From positions 1-8,960 of the forward strand of contig DEHU01000113.1 of the NCBI GenBank assembly GCA_002352125.1: a stretch of DNA of 8,960 nt, written 5' to 3'. The notes under the pieces are model-generated. The model saw only the letters and a program-made list of their open reading frames with translations. It was not told the origin of the DNA and ran no database searches. The position numbers and the translations under genes were made by a program. The DNA comes from Competibacteraceae bacterium UBA2792 (GTDB lineage Bacteria; Pseudomonadota; Gammaproteobacteria; Competibacterales; Competibacteraceae). Below, piece by piece: positions 1 through 6,845 of the stretch (position 1 is the stretch's first letter; each line of letters opens with the position of its first letter).

Positions 1-1130
1 ATGTCGGCGATCTTGCGGCTGCTTTGGTTGATCGCCGACATCGCGGTAACGGCTCGCTCGACGACTTGCCCGCCTTGTTCCGCTTGAGTCCGGGCGGCGC
101 TCGCCAACTGGTTGGCCTGTCCGGCGTTGTCGGCGCTCTGTTTGACCGTCGAGGTCAGCTCTTCCATGCTGGAAGCAGTCTCTTCCAGCGCGCTGGCTTG
201 CTCTTCGGTCCGCTGCGCTAAATCGCCGCTGCCTTGCGCGATCTCGGCCGCGGCGGAATTGACCATGTCGGTGGTTTCCTGCACCTCGCCGGCGATCCGT
301 CGCAGTTCCACCGTCATCGTTTGCATCGCCGCCAATAATTGGCCCGTTTCATCTCCCGAATCCACCGCGACATCCGTCGTCAAATCGCCGTGCGCGATTC
401 GCCGGGATGCCACCGCTGCCGTTTGCACCCGCCGGCCGAGCACCCGCGCCGCCAGCCAACTGATCAATGTGGTAATCGCCAATACCAGCATCGCTACCGT
501 GACCGACAATGAAATCGTCTCGCGCAACTCCCCAGCGACCTTCTGTTCGATCCCTTGCACGGCGTCATCGATATCGTCGATGTAGAAGCCGGTACCAACC
601 ATCCACTGCCATTTATCCAGACCGGCTGCATAGCTTAGTTTGGGGACAGCTTTATTTTTCGATGGCTTATCGAAAACATACTCGACATAGCCCCCACCCT
701 GCTTGGCCCGGTCAATCATTTCGCGAATAAAAAACACCCCGTTGGCGTCTTTGGTCTCACCGAGATTCTTACCTTCCAACTCGGGCTTAGGGCGGGTCGC
801 TACGTTAATGCCGTCGTGGCGATATACGAAAAAATAACCATCCTGACCATAACTCAATTGGCGCAAGATGGTTCGCGCTTGTTCCTGCACACTTTTATCG
901 TCGGCCGCCGCGTTCTCGTACAGCGGGCGGACGGCCGAAATTGCCACGTCTACGTAGTTTTTCAGTTCTGCTTCTTTGGCCGCCCGCATGCTTTTGCGGG
1001 TCGATTCAATTTCCCGTTGTCCAGCCTGGAAAGCCTGATAAACGGTCAAGCTGGTCAATCCCAACGTCAACACGACCGCCGGTAGGATTCCCAACAAAAT
1101 GATCTTGCCTTTCAATGAAATGGCTTTCAT
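1..1130 (-). CDS. Methyl-accepting chemotaxis protein with periplasmic Cache domain (3' end outside window)
   Basis: A membrane chemoreceptor that should bind a small ligand in the periplasm and control CheA through CheW. The visible 376 residues run as follows: TM1 at about 9-30; a single Cache domain (Cache_2 type) at about 38-190, with DGYFFVY at 97-103 and the WQWMVGTGFYIDDID stretch at about 174-188 that closes this fold; TM2 at about 208-228; HAMP at about 229-281; and the start of the cytoplasmic helical bundle with the methylation helix around EEQASALEETASSMEE (309-324). The signalling hairpin and any C-terminal CheR/CheB tether lie beyond position 1. The start is the ATG at 1130, placing TM1 at the N-terminus; the Shine-Dalgarno is weak (AAGG about 11 nt upstream). 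It lies 44 bp after the esterase stop, on the same strand, and may be cotranscribed. Known members of this Cache group often sense small organic acids; the ligand here is not readable. Confidence 0.95.
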   Translation of the reverse strand, partial: MKAISLKGKIILLGILPAVVLTLGLTSLTVYQAFQAGQREIESTRKSMRAAKEAELKNYVDVAISAVRPLYENAAADDKSVQEQARTILRQLSYGQDGYFFVYRHDGINVATRPKPELEGKNLGETKDANGVFFIREMIDRAKQGGGYVEYVFDKPSKNKAVPKLSYAAGLDKWQWMVGTGFYIDDIDDAVQGIEQKVAGELRETISLSVTVAMLVLAITTLISWLAARVLGRRVQTAAVASRRIAHGDLTTDVAVDSGDETGQLLAAMQTMTVELRRIAGEVQETTDMVNSAAAEIAQGSGDLAQRTEEQASALEETASSMEELTSTVKQSADNAGQANQLASAARTQAEQGGQVVERAVTAMSAINQSSRKIAD

Positions 1131-1174
1131 TTCGATCTTTGCCTTAAAATTGCGTTCGAAAATTGGCTCGCGCC

Positions 1175-2158
1175 TCAGGGCGCCAGCTCCCAAAAATGGA
1201 TGATGCGATAGCTCGCGCAAATTCCGACGGGAAGGATGTAATCGGCTGGTATGCCGCATTGGGTGTCGCCCGATCCCGGATCGATGGGCTGGCCGTGACT
1301 CATGCCGGCGATCAGGTATTCCTCGACTCGTGGCCGACCGGTTGCGTCGCGGTAAACGCGATGGGAATATCCCTGGCCGGTTTGTTCTTCCACTGCGGAG
1401 TTCGGGTCGATACCTTGCAGCGCGGTCCATTGCTCCAGCAACTCGCGAGCGTTGGCGGGATCGACCGCCCAATCCGAGTCGCCCTGCCAAATCGACACCA
1501 GCGGCCACGCTTGCCGCTTCAAACCAGCCTCGGCGGTCGCTTGGCGGACTCGATCACTCCACTCCGCCGGCTCCAGATCGCGACCCCACAGTTGGCAACG
1601 CAACGCGCTGGGCAGGCCGCTCGCGCAGCCGTAAGGAATCCCCGCGACGATCGCGCCCCCCGCAAACACGTCCGGGTAATCGGCCAGCAAAACGGCGGTC
1701 ATGGCACCACCCGCCGACAGGCCGGTGACGTAGATTCGTTGGGAATCGATGGGGCGGTCGGCCTGCATCCGGACGATCATCTGCCGGATCGACGCTGCCT
1801 CGCCCTGGTCGCGGCCAACGAGTTCGGGCCGGAACCAATTGAAGCATCGCTGCCAATTATTCGCCGCCCGCTGCTCGGGCAGCAGCAGCGCGAAACCCCA
1901 GCGGTCGGCCTGCTGCATCCAACCAGACTGTTGGGCGTAGTCCAGCGCCGTCTGTCTACAGCCATGCAGCACGACCACCAGCGGTGCCGGAACACGCGCT
2001 GCGTCGGGCCAGTAGTAGAACATGCCCAGATTGCCCGGATTCGGGCCGAACTCGGGCACTTCGCCCGCCATGCCCGCCCAAACGGCCAGGACGTTGCCGG
2101 ACAACACCAGAATTCCCAGCAATGCGATGCTGGTCCAAAGGCGATATTTGCTCGACAA
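1175..2158 (-). CDS. Secreted esterase of the PHB depolymerase family (alpha/beta hydrolase)
   Basis: A predicted exported serine esterase of the Esterase_phd/LpqC type, which includes catalytic domains of poly(3-hydroxybutyrate) depolymerases, acetylxylan esterases and feruloyl esterases. Visible elements of 327 aa: an N-terminal hydrophobic signal segment (about 8-26, possible cleavage near NVLA or VWA); the oxyanion motif LHGCRQ (64-69); nucleophile Ser148 in GLSAGG; probable catalytic Asp229 in WQGDSDWAV; and catalytic His288 in GMSHGQP. Six cysteines (67, 105, 178, 188, 301, 314) suit disulfides in an exported protein. There is no linker or polymer-binding domain, so a soluble oligomer or another ester may be the substrate instead of solid PHB. 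The start is TTG at 2158: an in-frame TGA lies four codons upstream, and the first ATG (codon 30) would remove the signal peptide. It sits between two receptor genes, which is unusual. The family is secure, the exact substrate is not. Confidence 0.9.
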   Translation of the reverse strand: MSSKYRLWTSIALLGILVLSGNVLAVWAGMAGEVPEFGPNPGNLGMFYYWPDAARVPAPLVVVLHGCRQTALDYAQQSGWMQQADRWGFALLLPEQRAANNWQRCFNWFRPELVGRDQGEAASIRQMIVRMQADRPIDSQRIYVTGLSAGGAMTAVLLADYPDVFAGGAIVAGIPYGCASGLPSALRCQLWGRDLEPAEWSDRVRQATAEAGLKRQAWPLVSIWQGDSDWAVDPANARELLEQWTALQGIDPNSAVEEQTGQGYSHRVYRDATGRPRVEEYLIAGMSHGQPIDPGSGDTQCGIPADYILPVGICASYRIIHFWELAP

Positions 2159-2201
2159 GACAAGCTTTCACTCGATTGAGCCTCGTTCGCTTGCTGGAGA
2201 G

Positions 2202-2238
2202 GAAGCTGGAGGCGATAGAGAGATGATGGCCCAGCTTC
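2202..2238. repeat. Inverted repeat after the Aer-like gene
   Basis: GAAGCTGG (2202-2209) and CCAGCTTC (2231-2238) are perfect 8-bp arms separated by 21 bp. They lie immediately downstream of the aer-like stop and about 45 bp before the esterase TTG. The long loop and absence of a T-tract make a classical terminator unlikely; it may be an operator-like palindrome or chance. Confidence 0.3.
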
Positions 2239-2240
2239 GC

Positions 2241-3821
2241 TTAGCCAACGGTAAATATGCCGACCGCCTCCAAAAGCGTATCGGCCTGAACGTTCATTGT
2301 CTTGGCAGTGGCCGTGATCTTTTCGGCGAACGCCGCGTTTTCCTGCGTGGCCCGGTCGAGCTGCATCGCCGCCTCATTGACCTGCGCGATGCCCGATGCC
2401 TGCTCGGCGGTCGCGCGACCGATGTCGCCCATGATCGCGGTCACCCGTTTGATCGCATCCACCATGTCGGCCATGGTCTTGCCGGCTTCCTGAGAGAGTT
2501 TCGCACCCGATTCCACCTTGCCCAACGAATCGGAAATCAGAGTTTTGATCTCTTTGGCCGCCGTCGCGGTTTTCTGCGCCAGGTTCCGCACTTCGCCCGC
2601 CACCACCGCAAACCCTCTGCCCTGCTCGCCGGCGCGAGCGGCTTCGACGGCCGCGTTCAACGCGAGGATGTTGGTTTGGAAAGCGATCTCGTCGATCACG
2701 CCAATGATGTCGGCAATCTTGGTCGAACTGGTGTTGATATCAGCCATGTTGGTTACCACTTGGCCGACCACTTGGCCGCCCTGTTCCGCGACGGTCGAAG
2801 CCGACAACGCCAGTTGATTTGCCTCGCGGGCCAACTCGGCAGTTTGCTGCACCGTCGCGTGGATTTCCTCCATGCTGGCAGCGGTCTCTTCGAGGTTGGA
2901 CGCCTGGGATTCGGTCCGCCCAGAAAGCTCGATGACGCCCGATGTGATCTCGCTGGCCGCTGCGTGAATAGCGTGAGCCTGGGCACGCACGTTCGAAACG
3001 ACTCCTTCCAGATTGACGCTGGTTTGGTTCAGGCCACGAATGGCGCGGCCGATCACATCCTGGCGGGACGTGTCGATTCGGCCGGTCAAGTCCGCGCCGG
3101 CGATGCGTTGGGCCATGAGCGCCACGGCTTGCAGCGGTTGCGCCACCGAACGATTCAGCCACCAACCCAGCGCACCAGCCACCACCAAGCTCGAAGTGCT
3201 CGCCGCGATCCAACGCAACCAGTCGAAACCGGCTCCGGTGGCGCCGGCGTTCGACCCAAACAAGGTCGCGGTTTCCACTCCGATCGCGATCAACATCATC
3301 ACCAGCATCGCAATCCAGATTCGGGCGGAAACGCCGATTCGGGTCCAGGCGGCCAGTTTGCCGAGCCAATCGGTGCGAACCACATCGCCGCCTCGAATGC
3401 CGTAACGGCTCTTGCCGGCTTGGATCTCCTTGTATAAAGCGCCCGCCCTGGCTACGTCCTCGCGGCTGGGTTTGATGCGTACCGACATGTAGCCGACCGG
3501 CCGGCCATCTTTGACGAGCGGCGTGACGTTGGCCTTGACCCAATAATAATCCCCGTTCTTACAGCGGTTCTTGACCAGCGCGGTCCACTGATGGCCGGCT
3601 CGAATCGTTCGCCACAGATCGGCGAACGCTTCGGGCGGCATGTCGGGATGACGCACGAGATTGTGCGGTTCGCCGACCAGTTCCTCGATGGAAAAGCCGC
3701 TGATCTCGACGAACGTCGGATTGGCGTAGGTGATCCGGCTGTCGAGATCGGTGATGGAAACCAGCGCAGCATCATCGTCGAGCAGGTGTTCGATATCGGT
3801 AACGGGCAGATTGGTACGCAT
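2241..3821 (-). CDS. aer: Aer-like PAS-domain chemoreceptor (probable redox/energy taxis)
   Basis: A 526-aa receptor likely to sense internal redox state through FAD in an N-terminal cytoplasmic PAS domain (about 25-117). Residue numbering coincides with E. coli Aer: N34, R57, H58 and D60 (NLVRHPDMP) and W79 are all present; these are positions recalled as important for or near FAD binding in Aer. Next comes an F1-like linker (about 118-165), two membrane segments (about 167-188 and 203-222) separated by only a short loop, HAMP (about 223-276), a methylation helix ([16 protein letters not shown], 304-319) and a canonical signalling hairpin ([19 protein letters not shown], 377-395). There is no C-terminal NWETF-type tether; it ends GIFTVG. 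The reading frame is open upstream to 3947, but that extension runs through repeat DNA. The ATG at 3821 gives the exact Aer alignment and an MRTNLPVT start typical of Aer-like PAS receptors. Its Shine-Dalgarno is weak. It follows the cheB-linked gene after a 165-bp gap and may have its own promoter, which I could not identify. Confidence 0.93.
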   Translation of the reverse strand: MRTNLPVTDIEHLLDDDAALVSITDLDSRITYANPTFVEISGFSIEELVGEPHNLVRHPDMPPEAFADLWRTIRAGHQWTALVKNRCKNGDYYWVKANVTPLVKDGRPVGYMSVRIKPSREDVARAGALYKEIQAGKSRYGIRGGDVVRTDWLGKLAAWTRIGVSARIWIAMLVMMLIAIGVETATLFGSNAGATGAGFDWLRWIAASTSSLVVAGALGWWLNRSVAQPLQAVALMAQRIAGADLTGRIDTSRQDVIGRAIRGLNQTSVNLEGVVSNVRAQAHAIHAAASEITSGVIELSGRTESQASNLEETAASMEEIHATVQQTAELAREANQLALSASTVAEQGGQVVGQVVTNMADINTSSTKIADIIGVIDEIAFQTNILALNAAVEAARAGEQGRGFAVVAGEVRNLAQKTATAAKEIKTLISDSLGKVESGAKLSQEAGKTMADMVDAIKRVTAIMGDIGRATAEQASGIAQVNEAAMQLDRATQENAAFAEKITATAKTMNVQADTLLEAVGIFTVG

Positions 3822-3881
3822 GATCGCTATTGAGTCGTCTTTAATTGTGGCTTGCGGTTCGGCGATCTCCGTCGCAAGGCG

Positions 3882-3899
3882 GGTTCGCGAAACGCAACC
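3882..3899. repeat. Short REP-like hairpin A upstream of the Aer-like gene
   Basis: GGTTCGCGAAACGCAACC folds as a hairpin: GGTT pairs with AACC and GCG with CGC around an AAA loop, with one bulged C. Read on the minus strand it continues from GTAGGTTGCG. This style resembles small dispersed hairpin repeats common between genes of many proteobacteria. Family assignment is by recollection of the style, not a match. Confidence 0.5.
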
Positions 3900-3925
3900 T
3901 ACCATAACGGGGATTCGGCTCACGG

Positions 3926-3960
3926 CGGGTACGGCTCGCGCGCCCAACCCGTCCTACGAT
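3926..3960. repeat. REP-like hairpin B between the receptor-like gene and the Aer-like gene
   Basis: On the plus strand CGGGT (3926-3930) pairs with ACCCG (3947-3951), and GGC (3933-3935) can pair with the GCC run further in. The minus strand reads ATCGTAGGACGGGTT at one end. The pattern GTAGGAYGGGTT...AACCCRTCCTAC with a GGC/GCC inner stem is a recurrent intergenic palindrome style in gammaproteobacteria. It lies just after the stop at 3987 and could act as a transcript-end or mRNA-stabilising structure. No T-run follows, so it is not called a terminator. Confidence 0.55.
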
Positions 3961-3986
3961 AGCTCTTGACACTCGATACATATCGC

Positions 3987-5063
3987 TCAAAACAGTTCGA
4001 CGTCGCCCTCGTCCATGGATTGCTGTAAAACCGTTTTACTCTTTTGGAACAAGCTGGACCGCTGGATCGCTTGCAAGTTGTCTTTGAGCTGGGCCAAGGC
4101 CGCCCGGGCATCGCCGCCGCTTTGCGCCACATCCGCGAAAGCCTGCAAGCGGCCACACAAATCGGCCAATACGTGCTCCTGCTCGCCGAGTTCCCGATCG
4201 GCGTGGGTCAACAACTGGCCAACGATGTCCTCGAATTGCAACGATTGCACCGCCAAGCCCACGCTGTGATCGATGTGCTGGGTGAATTCGGAAACCTGGC
4301 TGAGATTTTCGGTGATGTACTCGTTCATGACGCCTAGCTTGGCGAACAAGATGTCCGCTTGATCCTTGGCTTCGATCAACGAGGTCATGTCGCGCATCGC
4401 CATCTGGTTGACCACGTCCCGGGTCTCGTGAACGATTTTTTTTGATTGCTCCACCTGCACGCGGATCTGTTCGTTCAGCTTCGCCGAACTGTGCGACAAG
4501 TTGCGCATCTCCGTCGCCACCACCTGAAATCCGCGGCCCGCCTCGCCCGATCGCGCCGCTTCGATAAACGCGTTCAGCGAAAGCAGGTTGGTCTGCTTGG
4601 TGATCATCTCGACGTTGCTCAGCAACGAGAAAGTCTGGTTCACCACGCCGGTCATGGCTTCCATCTTGGCGATCACCCCGCTGCTTTGCGCGCTGACTTG
4701 AGCGAGCGTATCCATGAAGCCTTGCAGGATGATCGACATGCCCTCGGCGATTTCCCGCACGCTGGCACGGTTGGCGTTTCCACCGCCCGACTTCTTTTGC
4801 GATACCTCGTCGATCAGGGAAGCGACCAGTTGCTGCTGAGCGCGGGTCTGGCTGTTCAGGCCGTTGAAGCTATTGCCCAGCTTGACCACCGCATCGCTGA
4901 TAAGGGTTTTGCCTCGCCGGATGTCCTCGTGAACCCTGGTGTCCTTCGCGGCCAGGATGCCCTGCAAAATGGCCAGGACGTCGGTTGTGAGCCGCAGTAC
5001 ATCGTTCGACGATGCAGTTTCGGGCATCTCGACCGCCCGAATGCTGGTATCGCTTCCTTTCAT
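3987..5063 (-). CDS. Soluble receptor-like signalling protein with CheZ-like motif
   Basis: A 358-aa protein without signal peptide or membrane segments. Residues 20-150 are mostly helical with a Gly/Asn-rich break ([12 protein letters not shown], about 90-101). Residues 152-190 form a methyl-accepting-type signalling hairpin ([23 protein letters not shown]), diverged from consensus: K156 replaces the usual F/E before QTN, and F166 and S172 replace alanines. After a further long helix comes LQFEDIVGQ (275-283). Its F-E-D-I-V-G-Q aligns with F-Q-D-L-T-G-Q of E. coli CheZ, where D143 and Q147 are the phosphatase residues; here they would be D279 and Q283. The protein ends DEGDVELF. The typical HAMP and methylation-helix regions of a full receptor are missing. 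It starts at an ATG overlapping the cheB stop (ATGA) behind a strong GGAGG, so it is translated with the methylation-adaptation genes. Databases would probably label it a methyl-accepting chemotaxis protein; a role in CheY-P dephosphorylation or as an adaptor is inference. Confidence 0.9.
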   Translation of the reverse strand: MKGSDTSIRAVEMPETASSNDVLRLTTDVLAILQGILAAKDTRVHEDIRRGKTLISDAVVKLGNSFNGLNSQTRAQQQLVASLIDEVSQKKSGGGNANRASVREIAEGMSIILQGFMDTLAQVSAQSSGVIAKMEAMTGVVNQTFSLLSNVEMITKQTNLLSLNAFIEAARSGEAGRGFQVVATEMRNLSHSSAKLNEQIRVQVEQSKKIVHETRDVVNQMAMRDMTSLIEAKDQADILFAKLGVMNEYITENLSQVSEFTQHIDHSVGLAVQSLQFEDIVGQLLTHADRELGEQEHVLADLCGRLQAFADVAQSGGDARAALAQLKDNLQAIQRSSLFQKSKTVLQQSMDEGDVELF

Positions 5064-6160
5064 CGGGAATGCTCCTCCGCAAATCGCAAGATCTGAGCCG
5101 GAATAGCGTCCAGCGGCAGGATTTTATCGACGCCGCCCAGTTTTACCGCTTGGCCGGGCATCCCCCACACTACGCTGGTCTGCTCGTCCTGGGCGATGGT
5201 GGGCGCCCCGGCGTCGTGCATTTCCTTCATTCCCCGCGCCCCGTCGTCGCCCATACCGGTCAAAATCGCGCCCACGGCATTTTGGCCGGCGTTGGCGGCT
5301 ATCGACCGGAACAGCACATCCACGCTGGGCCGGTGCCGGTTGACCGGCGGTCCATCGCTCAGGCGGCACACGTAGCGGGCACCATCGCGCACCAGCATCA
5401 GATGCCGGTCACCGGGCGCGATGTAGGCATGACCCGGATACACCTGCTGACCGTCTCGCGCTTCGCAGACGGAGATCGTCGAGACCGAATCCATGCGGCG
5501 CGCGAACGGACCGCTGAACGCCTCCGGAATGTGCTGGGTGATGACGATACCCGGACAGTTCAAGGGCATGCGGATCAAAACTTCCTTGATCGCCTCGGTG
5601 CCGCCGGTGGACGCACCGATGGCGATGATGCTCTCGGTGGTCTTGAAGGGTCGCCGCTGATCCTGCCGTTGCAGGATCACGTCGGCCGAGTACTTTTCGC
5701 CAACCGCCGGCTTGGCTGGTACCGCCGATATCGGCATCGCCCGTCGCTCCTGCACCCGCGCCCGGGCGGCCATCCGGACTTTCTCCCGGATTTCCAGGGC
5801 ATAATCGTCTAGGGTATGGGCAAGATCGACCTTCGGTTTGGTCACGAAATCGATGGCGCCCAGCTCCAAGGCTTGCAGGGTCACGGTCGCGCCCGATTCG
5901 GTTAGCGACGACACCATCACCACGGGCATCGGTCGCAGCCGCATCAGGTTGCTCAGGAAGGTCAAGCCGTCCATGCGCGGCATTTCCACGTCCAGCGTCA
6001 GCACGTCGGGATTGAGTCTTTTAATCTTTTCTCGCGCCGCATAAGGATCGGTTGCCGAACCCACCACTTCGATACCGGAATCCTGGCCGAGAATCTCGGT
6101 GAGAATCTGGCGGACCAGCGCGGAATCGTCGACGATCAAGACCTTGATTTTGTCTGCCAT
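5060..6160 (-). CDS. cheB: CheB: receptor-glutamate methylesterase / glutamine deamidase
   Basis: Removes methyl groups from receptor glutamates and can deamidate receptor glutamines, giving adaptation; it is activated by phosphorylation from CheA. Of 366 aa, residues 4-125 are a receiver domain with acidic pocket D11-D12, phospho-acceptor D57 (TLDVEMP) and K108 (FVTKPK). A linker of about 50 residues is rich in Arg, Ala and Gln. The C-terminal CheB catalytic domain (about 177-360) shows the triad Ser184 (GASTGGTEA), His210 (TQHIP) and Asp306 ([11 protein letters not shown]). All key residues are intact and the length is normal. The start ATG at 6160 overlaps the cheD stop by one base (TGATG), with GGAG about 10 nt upstream; the stop overlaps the next gene by ATGA. 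This indicates translational coupling on both sides. Confidence 0.98.
   Translation of the reverse strand: MADKIKVLIVDDSALVRQILTEILGQDSGIEVVGSATDPYAAREKIKRLNPDVLTLDVEMPRMDGLTFLSNLMRLRPMPVVMVSSLTESGATVTLQALELGAIDFVTKPKVDLAHTLDDYALEIREKVRMAARARVQERRAMPISAVPAKPAVGEKYSADVILQRQDQRRPFKTTESIIAIGASTGGTEAIKEVLIRMPLNCPGIVITQHIPEAFSGPFARRMDSVSTISVCEARDGQQVYPGHAYIAPGDRHLMLVRDGARYVCRLSDGPPVNRHRPSVDVLFRSIAANAGQNAVGAILTGMGDDGARGMKEMHDAGAPTIAQDEQTSVVWGMPGQAVKLGGVDKILPLDAIPAQILRFAEEHSR
5064..5082 (-). promoter_or_regulatory. Strong ribosome binding site for the receptor-like gene after cheB
   Basis: On the minus strand GGAGGAG lies 8 nt before the ATG at 5063, inside the last codons of cheB. It is the strongest Shine-Dalgarno in the window. 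With the ATGA overlap, it supports high, coupled expression of the downstream gene and fixes its start. Confidence 0.75.
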
Positions 6161-6834
6161 CAGCCGAAATCTCCGAACAGTTCGACGTCGCCGCCCTTGC
6201 CACCGTCCCGCCGCAAATCGTCTCGGTAGGTGGTTTCCTGTTTGACGATCGTTTCGTTGCGGATGTTGCGCAGTTTCTTGACCAGCACTTTGCCGGTCGC
6301 GGGCAGATAGGCCATGCGGCGCGGCAGATCCCCGCCTACGTCCTCGGCAGCCACGCTCAAGCCCTCGGTGCGCAGGTAAGAGCGGACGAATGCGATGTTT
6401 TGCAAGCCGACGTCGGTGATGCCGCCGATGATCCGGCCACCGCCAAATACCTTGACTTCCAGATTTTCGCGCCGGCCACCGTACTTGAGAATGCAGTTGA
6501 TCAACCGTTCCATCGCGTAGCTGCCGTAGGCAGCATCGGCGCTCAATCCGCGATGGCCACCGTTGCCGCCGTTGCCGCCGTTGGATCGATTTTCTTCCGG
6601 CAGCATGAAGTGGTTCATGCCGCCGATGTTGGCGATCTTGTCGCGGACGCAGACGGACACGCAGGAACCGAGCACGGTCGTAATCATCTCCTGGCAGTGC
6701 GTAACGTAATACTCGCCCGCCAGAATTCGGACCACTTCGACATCCTGGATCGGGTCCCAGTAACTGCTCATGTGCCCGAATTCCGGCAAGCGCAAATGTT
6801 TCGGCCGATGGGGGGAACGCGGGACCTTAGCCAT
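6160..6834 (-). CDS. cheD: CheD: receptor glutamine deamidase
   Basis: Deamidates specific receptor glutamines to glutamates, creating methylation sites. The 224-aa product shows the CheD catalytic elements: TTVLGSC with nucleophile Cys58 and probable Thr52, then His75 in [10 protein letters not shown]. The conserved VKVFGGG (127-133), [14 protein letters not shown] (141-154) and [10 protein letters not shown] (163-172) segments follow. Two oddities are visible. An N-G-G tripeptide is repeated three times (85-93) just after the catalytic His loop, encoded by a 9-bp tandem repeat. A Gly-rich, charged tail ends [11 protein letters not shown], sharing GDVELF with the end of the protein encoded just after cheB. 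The frame is open far upstream through cheR in another phase, but the ATG at 6834, 11 bp after the cheR stop, is the natural start (MAKVPRSP). No strong Shine-Dalgarno precedes it, so re-initiation after cheR is plausible. Confidence 0.96.
   Translation of the reverse strand: MAKVPRSPHRPKHLRLPEFGHMSSYWDPIQDVEVVRILAGEYYVTHCQEMITTVLGSCVSVCVRDKIANIGGMNHFMLPEENRSNGGNGGNGGHRGLSADAAYGSYAMERLINCILKYGGRRENLEVKVFGGGRIIGGITDVGLQNIAFVRSYLRTEGLSVAAEDVGGDLPRRMAYLPATGKVLVKKLRNIRNETIVKQETTYRDDLRRDGGKGGDVELFGDFG
6556..6583. repeat. cheD: 9-bp tandem repeat inside cheD encoding (N-G-G)3
   Basis: The unit CCGTTGCCG on the plus strand is repeated at 6560-6568 and 6569-6577, with a partial third copy (6578-6583) and a degenerate edge. 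It encodes three N-G-G tripeptides at CheD residues 85-93. Because the unit is a multiple of three, copy-number change would alter loop length without frameshift. Confidence 0.7.
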
Positions 6835-6845
6835 GGTTCGATTAC

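Noticed and set aside
1163..2179. Plus-strand open frame of 338 codons opposite the esterase
   Set aside because: It is the antisense shadow of a gene with an intact catalytic triad; no domain or motif is visible in the translation.
2202..2238. Intrinsic terminator after the Aer-like gene
   Set aside because: The arms are perfect, but the loop is 21 nt and no T-run follows, so it is listed only as an inverted repeat.
2022..3437. Long plus-strand open frame (471 codons)
   Set aside because: It lies antisense to the Aer-like gene, and its product is rich in Arg, His and Gly with no recognisable domain. High-GC antisense frames like this are artefacts.
3822..3850. Sigma-28 type flagellar promoter before the Aer-like gene (TTAAAG on the minus strand)
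   Set aside because: A TAAAG-like box is present, but there is no GCCGATAA-like -10 at proper spacing and too little room before the ATG.
2241..3947. 568-codon version of the Aer-like receptor
   Set aside because: The added 42 residues are encoded by intergenic DNA including hairpin A, and the ATG at 3821 gives residue-for-residue numbering with E. coli Aer.
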